From DASYTH01 sp035762905 (GTDB lineage Bacteria > Actinomycetota > Actinomycetes > Mycobacteriales > Pseudonocardiaceae), in contig NZ_DASUCC010000119.1 in assembly GCF_035762905.1 (NCBI RefSeq), positions 1-23,145 on the forward strand: a stretch of DNA of 23,145 nucleotides. Reading direction: 5' to 3'. A program made the position numbers and the translations under genes. The notes under the pieces were generated by a model. It was not told the DNA's origin. It did not search any database and was given only the letters and a program-made list of their open reading frames with translations. Of this stretch, positions 1-7,200 are shown piece after piece. The first letter of the stretch is position 1. Each line of letters starts with the position of its first letter.

Positions 1-261
1 GGCGAACTGACCGGTCACCCCGATCACCGACCGCACCGCCTTGGCCTCGGCCACCACATCATGCCCGGCCACCCTCACCGTGCCACTGTCGGCGCCGGTC
101 AACGTGGTCACAATGTTCACCGTGGTGGTCTTACCCGCCCCATTGGGACCCAACAGCGAGAAAATGCTGCCCACCGGGACATCCAGATCAATGCCATCCA
201 GCACGACCTTGTCCCCGAACCTCTTCCGCAAACCGGAAACCGAAATCGCTGAACTCGTCAT
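1..261 (-). CDS. ABC transporter ATP-binding protein, DrrA-type (5' part only)
   Basis: This is the N-terminal 87 residues of an ATPase subunit, cut by the left window edge. The start is ATG at 259-261 on the minus strand, giving MTSSAISVSGLRKRFGDKVV. Walker A reads GPNGAGKTTT, and the last visible residues (GVTGQFA) are the Q-loop region. The stretch between them (TLTGADSGTVRVAGHDVV) has the spacing of the daunorubicin-resistance DrrA family, which energises small-molecule or antibiotic efflux together with a DrrB-type permease. The permease and the signature and Walker B motifs would lie outside the window. The gene is divergent from the aldo/keto reductase. A role in exporting or resisting the polyketide made nearby is an inference from position. 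Family assignment is firm; substrate is unknown. Confidence 0.85.
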   Translation of the reverse strand, partial: MTSSAISVSGLRKRFGDKVVLDGIDLDVPVGSIFSLLGPNGAGKTTTVNIVTTLTGADSGTVRVAGHDVVAEAKAVRSVIGVTGQFA

Positions 262-290
262 GGCACCACCATCCCGACCCCAGCCGCCAC

Positions 291-324
291 ACCCCTGACA
301 CACCCCTGACACCACCACTGACAC
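291..324. repeat. Tandem 11-bp direct repeats upstream of the ABC ATPase gene
   Basis: ACCCCTGACAC occurs exactly twice in tandem at 291-301 and 302-312. A third copy with one mismatch (ACCACTGACAC) lies at 314-324. On the minus strand the unit reads GTGTCAGGGGT and ends about 30 bp before the ATPase start codon. Repeats at about one helical turn upstream of a transport gene are typical of a cooperative regulator site. The SARP family is one group known to bind direct repeats at about 11-bp spacing. The repeats are seen directly; the regulator is inferred. Confidence 0.5.
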
Positions 325-376
325 CGCGTTGCCGCAGGTCAAAGCCCATGCGCCGACCCGACGGTGGAAAATGCTG

Positions 377-414
377 TTGACCTCGAGCGCGGTCCAGCTT
401 CGAGACTGGGGGTA
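377..414 (+). promoter_or_regulatory. Putative MerR-type promoter with leaderless start for the aldo/keto reductase
   Basis: A -35-like TTGACC lies at 377-382 and a weak -10-like GAGACT at 402-407, with an over-long 19-bp spacer. The spacer carries an imperfect dyad, CTCGAGC facing GCTTCGAG. Over-long spacers carrying a dyad are the hallmark of promoters bent by MerR-family activators. The predicted transcription start, 6-7 bases after the -10, falls on or next to the ATG at 414, so the mRNA may be leaderless. The only purine run before the ATG (GGGGG, 408-412) is too close to act as a normal ribosome binding site. No merR gene is in the window. Confidence 0.45.
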
Positions 415-1442
415 TGCGAAGGACGACGCTGGGACCGTTCGAGGTGAGTCGGTTGTGTCTGGGCGCGATGCTCATGGGCGGGGCGACTCCGGCCGACCAG
501 GCGCGCGCCATGGTGGATCGGTTCGTGGATTCGGGTGGCAACTTCGTCGATACCGCGGACGTCTACGGGGACGGCGCCTCGGAACGCACGCTTGCGCCGT
601 GGCTGGCGCGGCACCGGGACCGGGTGGTGCTCGCGACCAAGGTGCGGTTCGGCGTGTCCGACCCGGGTGGCGAGGGGCTCTCGCCCGAGCGGATCCGGGC
701 GGCCTGCGAGGCGAGTCTGCGCCGGCTCGGGGTGGACACGATCGACCTCTACCAGGTGCACGCACCGGACCCGGCGGTACCGCTGGAGGACACCCTCGCC
801 GCGCTCGACGGCCTGGTGCGGGCCGGCAAGGTCCGGGCGCTGGGTGCGTCCAACTTCCCGGCCTGGCTGCTGGCCTGGGCGGTGGCGACCCAGGACCGGG
901 AGGGCTGGGCGCCGTTCGTCAGCCTGCAGCCGCAATACTCGCTGGTCGAGCGCACCGCAGAGCTGGAGCTGCTGCCGTTGTGCCGGGCCGCCGGGCTGGG
1001 CGTGCTGCCCTGGGGCCCGCTCGGCGCGGGCTTCCTCACCGGCCGCTACCGCCGGGACCGGATGCCGGCCGACGGCCGGGTCAGCACCGCGCCCGGCGAC
1101 CTGGAGGAGGCCGCGGATCGGCGGGCCACCGAGCGCAACTTCCGGGTGGTCGACGCCGCCACCGAGATCGCCGAGCGTCATGGCCGCCCCGTCGCCCAGG
1201 TCGCCCTGGCCTGGCTGCTCGGCGTCCCGGGCGTCACCGCGCCGATCATCGGTCCCCGCACCCCCGCCCAACTCGAGGACTTGCTCGGCGCCACCGACCT
1301 CGACCTCGAGGATGCCGAGCGCGCTCGGCTGAGCGAACCCGCGCCGCCGCCCGACGTCTCACCCCACCGGATGCTGCGTGACCAGATCGGCCTGCCCGAC
1401 GTTCCGACACTGCGGCGCCACCGGCCGACCACGCCGACCTGA
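414..1442 (+). CDS. Aldo/keto reductase family oxidoreductase
   Basis: This is a 342-residue NAD(P)H-dependent reductase of the AKR TIM-barrel family, close to the usual length, soluble, and probably reducing a carbonyl to an alcohol. The catalytic tetrad is visible: Asp46 and Tyr51 in FVDTADVYGDG, Lys76 in LATKVRF, and His116 in YQVHAPDP. The loop ASNFPAWLL and the late segment PIIGPRTPAQLEDLL fit the cofactor-binding barrel strands 6-8. The C-terminal 30 residues are Pro/Arg-rich and probably disordered. ATG 414 is chosen because the protein begins exactly at the family's first strand (RTTLGPFEVSRLCLGAM) and the promoter ends there. It stands alone between a divergent ABC gene and a 382-bp gap. 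It could tailor the polyketide, but a general detoxifying role is equally possible. Confidence 0.9.
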   Translation: MRRTTLGPFEVSRLCLGAMLMGGATPADQARAMVDRFVDSGGNFVDTADVYGDGASERTLAPWLARHRDRVVLATKVRFGVSDPGGEGLSPERIRAACEASLRRLGVDTIDLYQVHAPDPAVPLEDTLAALDGLVRAGKVRALGASNFPAWLLAWAVATQDREGWAPFVSLQPQYSLVERTAELELLPLCRAAGLGVLPWGPLGAGFLTGRYRRDRMPADGRVSTAPGDLEEAADRRATERNFRVVDAATEIAERHGRPVAQVALAWLLGVPGVTAPIIGPRTPAQLEDLLGATDLDLEDAERARLSEPAPPPDVSPHRMLRDQIGLPDVPTLRRHRPTTPT

Positions 1443-1500
1443 CCGGACCTTGCCTGCCGGCCGATCGGACCACGTTCCGAAGTGGACATACGGCCAGCTC

Positions 1501-1517
1501 CCGATCACCACGATCGG
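1501..1517 (+). terminator. Possible terminator of the aldo/keto reductase gene
   Basis: The inverted repeat CCGATC-ACCAC-GATCGG lies 58 bp after the reductase stop codon and is followed by a pyrimidine run, CCTCTTTCTT. The 6-bp stem and mixed C/T tail make it a weak intrinsic terminator at best. As a symmetric 6-5-6 palindrome it could equally be an operator for the downstream genes. Confidence 0.3.
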
Positions 1518-1694
1518 CCTCTTTCTTCGGCGCGCTGCCCCGAAGATTCCTTCGGTTGATCAGACGAAGATCGAAAGGCGCCGAGCACGCGGGGAAAGCC
1601 CAATCTTTTGGGCGATTGCGGATACCGGGGCAGACTCTGGAATTGACAAAAAGGTGCCAGCCACGCCGCGAGATAACCCTTGCGGCCGCTCGAT

Positions 1695-1712
1695 AGGGGC
1701 CCTTTGGCCCCT
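1695..1712 (+). promoter_or_regulatory. Strong short hairpin in the probable 5' leader of the 1825 gene
   Basis: AGGGGCC and GGCCCCT form a perfect 7-bp stem around a CTTT loop, 112 bp before the next start codon. There is no T-run after it, so it is not a standard terminator. With the neighbouring hairpins at 1744-1756 (CCAGG/CCTGG) and 1761-1776 (GCAAC/GTTGC) it may make a structured leader. The structure is seen in the sequence; the function is unknown. Confidence 0.35.
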
Positions 1713-1806
1713 GGCGATCTGTTGGGTGCGTGCGAGATGATTCCCAGGACGCCTGGATTGGCAACTACACCGTTGCTGTGACGGTTGGATCAATGAAGCA
1801 TCCTCC

Positions 1807-1815
1807 GGGGAGGAG
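1807..1815 (+). promoter_or_regulatory. Strong ribosome binding site of the 114-aa gene
   Basis: GGGGAGGAG lies 9 bases before the ATG at 1825. It is the best Shine-Dalgarno match in the left part of the window and fixes the start of the following gene. Confidence 0.75.
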
Positions 1816-1824
1816 TTAGTAGCC

Positions 1825-2169
1825 ATGGCTACTCGGGAGGTGCTGCTGCTCTTGAGCGGCGGGATAGCGGCACAGGAGTTTTCGGATCGAGCGTCCGAGG
1901 GCTTCCGGATCATCAGCGTATTTCCGCCCAGCATGGTCGTGGCCGAGGTTGACGATCTCGAGGAACTGCAGCGGGATCCGGGCGTCCGGTTCATTGTGGA
2001 GGATTCCGTACCGGAAGAAGTCCTCGATGAGCTGACTGAAAGTGAGCAGCTTTTCTTGCAGGGCTGGTTGCTCAAGCGGACCGCGCCGGAGAAGAAGCGC
2101 GCGGGTGATCGCCTGCCATGGGACGCGCCCGGTTTTGTCCCACCTGATCCGCCAGCCGACTCAACGTAA
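1825..2169 (+). CDS. Hypothetical protein, possible I9/propeptide-like fold
   Basis: This is a 114-residue soluble protein that I do not recognise by family. The start is fixed by the strong ribosome binding site at 1807-1815. The predicted order is a hydrophobic strand (REVLLLLSGG), a helix (AAQEFSDRAS), two strands (FRIISVFPP, SMVVAEV), a helix (DDLEELQRD) and a strand (GVRFIVEDSVP). That beta-alpha-beta-beta-alpha-beta order, and especially the helix-RDPGVRFI-strand block, resembles the propeptide/I9 inhibitor fold of subtilases. It is followed by an acidic helix (EEVLDELTESEQLFL), a basic patch (LKRTAPEKKR) and a Pro-rich tail. There is no signal peptide or membrane segment. It lies 26 bp upstream of the metallopeptidase-lectin gene and is surely co-transcribed with it. 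A role as inhibitor, chaperone or immunity partner of that protein is inference only. Confidence 0.75.
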   Translation: MATREVLLLLSGGIAAQEFSDRASEGFRIISVFPPSMVVAEVDDLEELQRDPGVRFIVEDSVPEEVLDELTESEQLFLQGWLLKRTAPEKKRAGDRLPWDAPGFVPPDPPADST

Positions 2170-2170
2170 T

Positions 2171-2188
2171 CTTTATCCACAGATAAGG
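2171..2188 (+). promoter_or_regulatory. Hairpin masking the weak ribosome binding site of the 2196 gene
   Basis: The 26-bp gap holds CTTTATC-CACA-GATAAGG, a 7-bp stem with one G-U pair. Its right arm contains AAGG (2185-2188), the only Shine-Dalgarno-like bases before ATG 2196. Folding would hide the site, so translation may depend on ribosomes finishing the upstream gene at 2169. The structure is visible; its effect is inferred. Confidence 0.4.
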
Positions 2189-2195
2189 CAGACAA

Positions 2196-4163
2196 ATGGC
2201 GGGAGACCTTCCGTTAGCCGAGAGCGTCGTGGTGCACCCACGGGCCGATTCCGGAATCGCCGATTCGCTCACCGAGCGCATTAACGACACGGGCGGACGA
2301 GTATTACATCGCTTTGGACCGCAAGTACTGATTGGACAACTTACCGAGGGTACTCGTCTTCAGGTATCCGACCTCCACGGCGCGGTAGCGGCCGCCGCAC
2401 GCAATGCGCCGGATCCGGACGACTTGGCTGACCTGGACGACACCGGCCGACTGGGACTGCAAGCCTTGCGGCTGCGGGAAACGCCTGGGTTCCTACGCGC
2501 GAAGGCCCACCGCCCGTTGGCCGGCAAAGGCTGGGGCACGGCCGATGCGATGCCACCCGACGCGCCGTCCGGGACAGCGGGTGCGGCGCCGCCGGATGCG
2601 CTGTCGGGCACCGCGACCGCCCTTCCCACCCAAGGCACGACGACGGGGACCCAGAGTCTGGCTCCGGCCGCGGCGCTACCCACCAGTGCCCGAATGACCG
2701 GGGTCACCGCCGTCGGCCTCATCATCGTCCAGGGACCGACGGCCGACCTCCAGTTCACCGACGCCGAACGCACCAAGGTGGTGGCCGAGGTGCAGAACGG
2801 CCTCGGCTGGCTCGCGACGATGGAACCCGGGGGCAGCGTGAGCTGGTCCTACGAGATCCGGGTGGTGTCGATCACGACGACCAAGGGACCGGACAGCCTT
2901 ACCTTCGCCGAGAAGGAAGACCGCTGGCGCAACCCCGTGATGGCCGCGCTGGGCTTCAGCGCCGACTTCGCGGGCGTCACCGCCTACGTTCAGGGCCTGC
3001 GCAACCGGCTGGGCACCGAGTGGGCCTACTGTGCCTTCTTCACCAAGTACCCCATCGGGCATTTCGCGTACGCCAGTATCGGTGGCCCCCGGCTCGTGAT
3101 GGACAACGGCGTCGACGGCTGGACCATCGAGAACATGGACCGCGTCTTCGCGCACGAGACCGGCCACATCTTCGGAGCACCCGACGAATACGCATCCAGT
3201 GGCTGCAACTGCGCCGGTTCGTGGGGTTTCTACGGCAAGCCGAACACCAACTGCGAAAGCTGCGCACCGGGCGGCGGCACCTCCTGCCTGATGCGGGCGA
3301 ACGACTGGGCGATGTGTTCCTGGACCCCCGCGCACCTCGGGTTCGGGCCGGTCCCCCTGATGGCCAAGTTCAGCGGCAAGGTGGCCGACTTCTCCGGCGG
3401 CTCGACCGCGGCCGGTGCCCAGGCCGTCCAGTCGACCTGGAACGGCGGAGTCAACCAGCAGTTCCGGGCCGATCCGGTCGGCGGCGGCTACTACCGCCTC
3501 GTCTCGCTCAGCAGCGGGAATGTCCTCACCGTCGCGGACGCCTCGACCGCCGACGGCGCCAAGATCGTCCAGCAGCCCTGGAACGGTGGCGACAGCCAGT
3601 TGTTCCGGCCCGAGGCACTGGGCGACGGCTACTACCGAATCCTGGCCAAGCACAGCGGCAAGGCACTTGACGTGACCGCGGCCTCGACCGCCGACGGCGC
3701 CAACCTCCAACAGTGGACCTGGGGTGCCCCGGAGAACCAGCGCTGGCGATGGATCTGGGGACCGATCCGGGCAAAGCACAGCGGGAAGGTCCTCGACGTA
3801 CCGGCGGCCTCGACCGCCAGCGACATCTCGGTCGCTCAAGATGACTACAACGGCGGGAACAACCAGCAGTTCCGGCTCGACCCGATCGGCGACGGCTGGT
3901 ACCGGATCGTCGCCCAACACAGCACCAAGGTCCTGGAAATATCCGGCGCCTCGACCAGCAACGGCGCCAAACTCGTCCAGGGCAACTGGACCGGCGGCAA
4001 CCACCAACTGTTCCGCCCCGAACCGGTCGAGAACGGCTACTACCGCATCGTGGCCAAACACAGCGGCCAGGCGCTCGATGTGCCCAATAGTTCGACCGCC
4101 AGCCGGGTCGATGTCGGCCAGTGGCCCTGGAACGGCGGGGACAACCAGCGCTGGAGACTATAG
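2196..4163 (+). CDS. Zinc metallopeptidase-like protein with two ricin-type beta-trefoil lectin domains
   Basis: This is a 655-residue multidomain protein. Residues 8-65 read as a beta-alpha-beta-beta-alpha block like the small protein encoded upstream. Residues 105-168 form a Pro/Ala/Thr/Gly linker with a near-duplicate (PPDAPSGTA, PPDALSGTA). Residues 169-384 are the catalytic part, with HETGHIFGAPDEY at 320-332. His320, Glu321, His324 and probably Asp330 match the HExxHxxGxxD zinc site known from snapalysin-type metzincins, and Met366 (SCLMR) is a likely Met-turn. Six Cys (337, 339, 353, 356, 364, 374) cluster after the zinc motif. Residues 385-655 hold six repeats ending in NQQF, SQLF, NQRW, NQQF, HQLF and NQRW, that is two RICIN/CBM13-like trefoils expected to bind carbohydrate. 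No Sec or Tat signal is visible at the chosen ATG, which is odd for such a protein. The substrate is unknown. Confidence 0.85.
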   Translation: MAGDLPLAESVVVHPRADSGIADSLTERINDTGGRVLHRFGPQVLIGQLTEGTRLQVSDLHGAVAAAARNAPDPDDLADLDDTGRLGLQALRLRETPGFLRAKAHRPLAGKGWGTADAMPPDAPSGTAGAAPPDALSGTATALPTQGTTTGTQSLAPAAALPTSARMTGVTAVGLIIVQGPTADLQFTDAERTKVVAEVQNGLGWLATMEPGGSVSWSYEIRVVSITTTKGPDSLTFAEKEDRWRNPVMAALGFSADFAGVTAYVQGLRNRLGTEWAYCAFFTKYPIGHFAYASIGGPRLVMDNGVDGWTIENMDRVFAHETGHIFGAPDEYASSGCNCAGSWGFYGKPNTNCESCAPGGGTSCLMRANDWAMCSWTPAHLGFGPVPLMAKFSGKVADFSGGSTAAGAQAVQSTWNGGVNQQFRADPVGGGYYRLVSLSSGNVLTVADASTADGAKIVQQPWNGGDSQLFRPEALGDGYYRILAKHSGKALDVTAASTADGANLQQWTWGAPENQRWRWIWGPIRAKHSGKVLDVPAASTASDISVAQDDYNGGNNQQFRLDPIGDGWYRIVAQHSTKVLEISGASTSNGAKLVQGNWTGGNHQLFRPEPVENGYYRIVAKHSGQALDVPNSSTASRVDVGQWPWNGGDNQRWRL

Positions 4164-4176
4164 AAATCTTGGCCGG

Positions 4177-4212
4177 AGCCGGCTTCGCCGGGCGCCGCAG
4201 GCGAAGCCGGCT
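4177..4212. terminator. Strong bidirectional terminator between convergent genes
   Basis: A perfect 13-bp stem (AGCCGGCTTCGCC at 4177-4189 against 4200-4212) encloses a 10-base loop. It lies 13 bp after the metallopeptidase stop and 14 bp after the stop of PKS gene C, which is on the opposite strand. No long T-run follows, as is common in high-GC actinomycetes. It marks the end of the PKS operon. Confidence 0.8.
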
Positions 4213-4226
4213 TTCGCTTCCGTCAA

Positions 4227-7200
4227 CTAGGTGGTGCGCTTGCGGCGGGCCAGGTTGGCCCGGCGGGCCTGGGTGCGGTCCTGGTGATCGGCGGCTGGGG
4301 CAGGTTGACTGTCGGTGGGGGCGAGCAGGCGGGCCAGGGCGCCGACGGTGGGGGCTTCGTAGAGGACGTGCGGGGCCAGTTCGTCGATGCCGAGGCGGCG
4401 CCGGATCCGAACCATGATCTCCACGCCGACCAGCGAGTTGCCGCCCAGTTCGAAGAAGTTGTCTTCGGTGCCGACCCGGTCGAGGCCGAGCAGTTCCGCC
4501 CACACCTCGGCGATCGCGGTTTCGACGTCGCCGGCCGGCGGGACGAACGCGACGCTCAGGTCTGGCCGGGCGTGCCGGGCACCTGGCGACGCGGTGCCGG
4601 TCGGAGCCGTTGCCACGTCCTGGATCGTGACGTGCGCACCAGCCCGGACCAAACCGGAGAAGTCCTGGGTGGTCACGGCTAGCTGGGGTTGGCCGGTGGC
4701 CAGCGCCCGGCGCAGCGACCGCCAGCCCGCCTCGAAGCCGATGCCGAACCTGGCCCGGTAGTCGCGGAAGAACTGAGCCACTTCCGGGCTGTAGCCGGAA
4801 AGGCCCGCCTCCCAGCCGTTCCACTCCCACTCACCCCAGTTGACCGCGACGGTCCGCTGGCCGTCCGGACGCTGGGCGCTGGCATGGGCGAACGCGTCGA
4901 GGAACGCGTTGGCCGCGCAGTAGTCCACCTGGCCGGGGCCGCCGCCGGTCGCCGAGGTGATCGACGAGAACAGCACCAGGAAGTCCAGCCGGTGGCCGCG
5001 CAGGGCCTCGTCGAGGGCGAGGGTGCCGGCGATCTTCGGCGCGAGCGTCTTGTCCACCTCGGCCCTGGTCTTGAACTGCATCAGGCCGACGCCGGGCACG
5101 CCGGCGGCGTGCAGCACACCGTGCAGTGCCCCGAACCGCTCGGTCGCGGCGTGGACGGCGGCCGCGGTATCGGCCGTCGCGCTCACGTCGCCGGTGACGA
5201 CCAGGACCTCGGAGCCCAACTCCTCCAGCAACCGCACGCCGGTCAGGCGCCGCCGAACCTCGGGACCGGTCCGCTCGTCGTCCAGCACGGCATCCCAGGT
5301 CTCCCGCGGTGGCAGGCCGGTGCGGCCGAACAGCACCAGGCGGGCCTGACAGGCGCGGGCGAGTTGCTCGGCCAAGGCCAGGCCGATGCCGCCAAGGCCA
5401 CCGGTGATCAGGTAGACACCCTTGTCCTGCAACGGTTCTGGGTCATCCGCGGCCGGCACCGACTCGTAGTCGAGTAGCCAGCGCCGGCCACCCCGCAGTG
5501 CCACCAGGGTGTCCCGATCGCCGTCGGCCAGTTCGGCCGCCAGCGGGGCGGCCAGCCGCTCCGGGTCGGCCAGCTCGGCCGGGTCGAGATCGGTCAGCCG
5601 GCAGTGCACTCCCGGATACTCCACCGGAATCAGCCGGGCCGGTCCGAGGACCGGGGCGGTGGCGGGCCGGATCCGTTCGGCTCCGGTCACCCGTTGCGAA
5701 CCGGCGGTGACGATGTCCAGCGTCCAGCCCTCCGCCCCGACATCGCTGGCCGCCTGGGCGAAGGCGATCAGGCTGTGCGGCCCGGCGGTGATGGCATCGG
5801 ACACCGAGCCGGCGTCCCCCAGCGTCCACAGGTGCACCACCCGCTCGGGCAGTCCGGCACCGTCGCGGAGCGCACGCAGCAGCGCGCGCAGGTCCGCGCT
5901 CTCCCCGGGCCGCACCACGAACCCGGCACCGGTGGCGGCGAAGCCGTCGCCCGGGCGGACCCGGACCACCGAGCCACCAACGGCGACCAGCCGGTCGGAA
6001 AGGCGTTCGCACAGCGCGTCGGCCGGCCCGTCGTCGGTGAACACCAGCCAGCGCGCGGCCGGCGCGGCGCCGGTGCGCGGCGCGGTCTGTCGCCAGACCG
6101 GCGCGTGCACCCAGCTTTCCTCCGGCAGCAGCGGGAGTTCGGTCAGGGCCGAAGCGGCGGAGGCGGGGGCGGCCGGCCCGGCCGGGCCGGCCGGTGCCGA
6201 GGCGGGAGCCAACCAGAACTCCTGCCGCTGGAACGGATACGCGGGCAGCGGCACCCGGCCGGCCTGCCGGCCGCCCTGGTAGGCCGACCAGTCGATGTCC
6301 ACCCCGGCCAGCCACAGTTGGGCGAGCGCATCGGTCAGCACCCGGTCGTCCGGTCGCGGATCGGCCGCGGCCGGCAGCGTCGCCGACACCAGCGGCCAGC
6401 GCTCCCGCGCACAGTCCGGGTGCACCCTGGTCATCGCCCCGAGCGACTGGCCGGGACCGATCTCCAGCAGTGCCGGGTCGGGATCGGCGAGCAGCCGGGC
6501 CAACCCGTCGGCGAACCGCACCGGCGAGCACATGTGCCGGGCCCAGTACCGCGGGTCGGTCACCAGTGCCTCATCGGCCAGCTCACCGGTCACGTTGGAG
6601 ATATAGGGCAACTTCGGTGCTTCCGGTCGCACGTTGGCGGTGACCCAGGCGGTCAGCTCGTCGGCGACCGGATCGAGCATCCTGGTGTGGAACGCATGCG
6701 TGGTCAGCAGCGTGGTGCTCGGCACGTCGTCGGTCCGCAGCCGGGCGGCGAAGTCCGCCACCCGCTCCGGCTCGCCACCGATCACGGTGATCTCCGGACC
6801 GTTCACGGCCGCGACGTCGATGCCCAGTTCGCCGAGATCGCCGAACCGCTCGGACAGCCACGCCGGCGACCGCGGCACGGCCAGCATCGAACCGGCCGGC
6901 TGCTTGGCGATCAGTCCGGCCCGGAAGGCGACCAGGCGCAGCGCGTCGGTGAGCGGGAGAACGCCGGCCAGGCACGCGGCCACGTACTCGCCGAGGCTGT
7001 AGCCGAGCATCATCGCCGGGCGCACTCCCCAGCTCATCAGCAACCGCGCAACGGCGTACTCGGCGACGAACACCGCCGGCTGAGCGATCTCGGTGCGGCG
7101 CAACGTCTCCCGGTTCGGATCGGTGGCCGCGGGGGTCCGGCCGAGCATGGCGAGCAGCGCGGCGTCCTCGCTGACCGCCGAGCTGCGGTCCGCGGTGAGC

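Larger units (their letters stand above)
1443..1824. other. Non-coding region with a cluster of inverted repeats
   Basis: This is a 382-bp stretch without a convincing gene. Open frames here are stop-poor shadows with no ribosome binding site or recognisable protein. It is less G/C-biased than its neighbours and carries at least six short perfect inverted repeats: 1501-1517, 1540-1555, 1598-1613, 1695-1712, 1744-1756 and 1761-1776. It must hold the promoter of the downstream rightward gene pair. A TTGACA lies near 1644, but no good -10 follows at normal spacing, so I do not place the promoter. Confidence 0.6.

Noticed and set aside
329..1381. A 350-codon frame overlapping the aldo/keto reductase on the same strand
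   Set aside because: Arg/Gly/Pro-rich translation with no motifs, while the overlapping frame has the complete AKR catalytic tetrad.
2173..2181. TTATCCACA, a perfect E. coli-type DnaA box
   Set aside because: It is a single copy inside a 26-bp intergenic hairpin with no second box, AT-rich element or replication gene, so it is best taken as chance.
1560..2195. A 211-codon leftward frame across the leader and the 114-aa gene
   Set aside because: No ribosome binding site or fold signal, and it opposes a gene with an excellent Shine-Dalgarno sequence.
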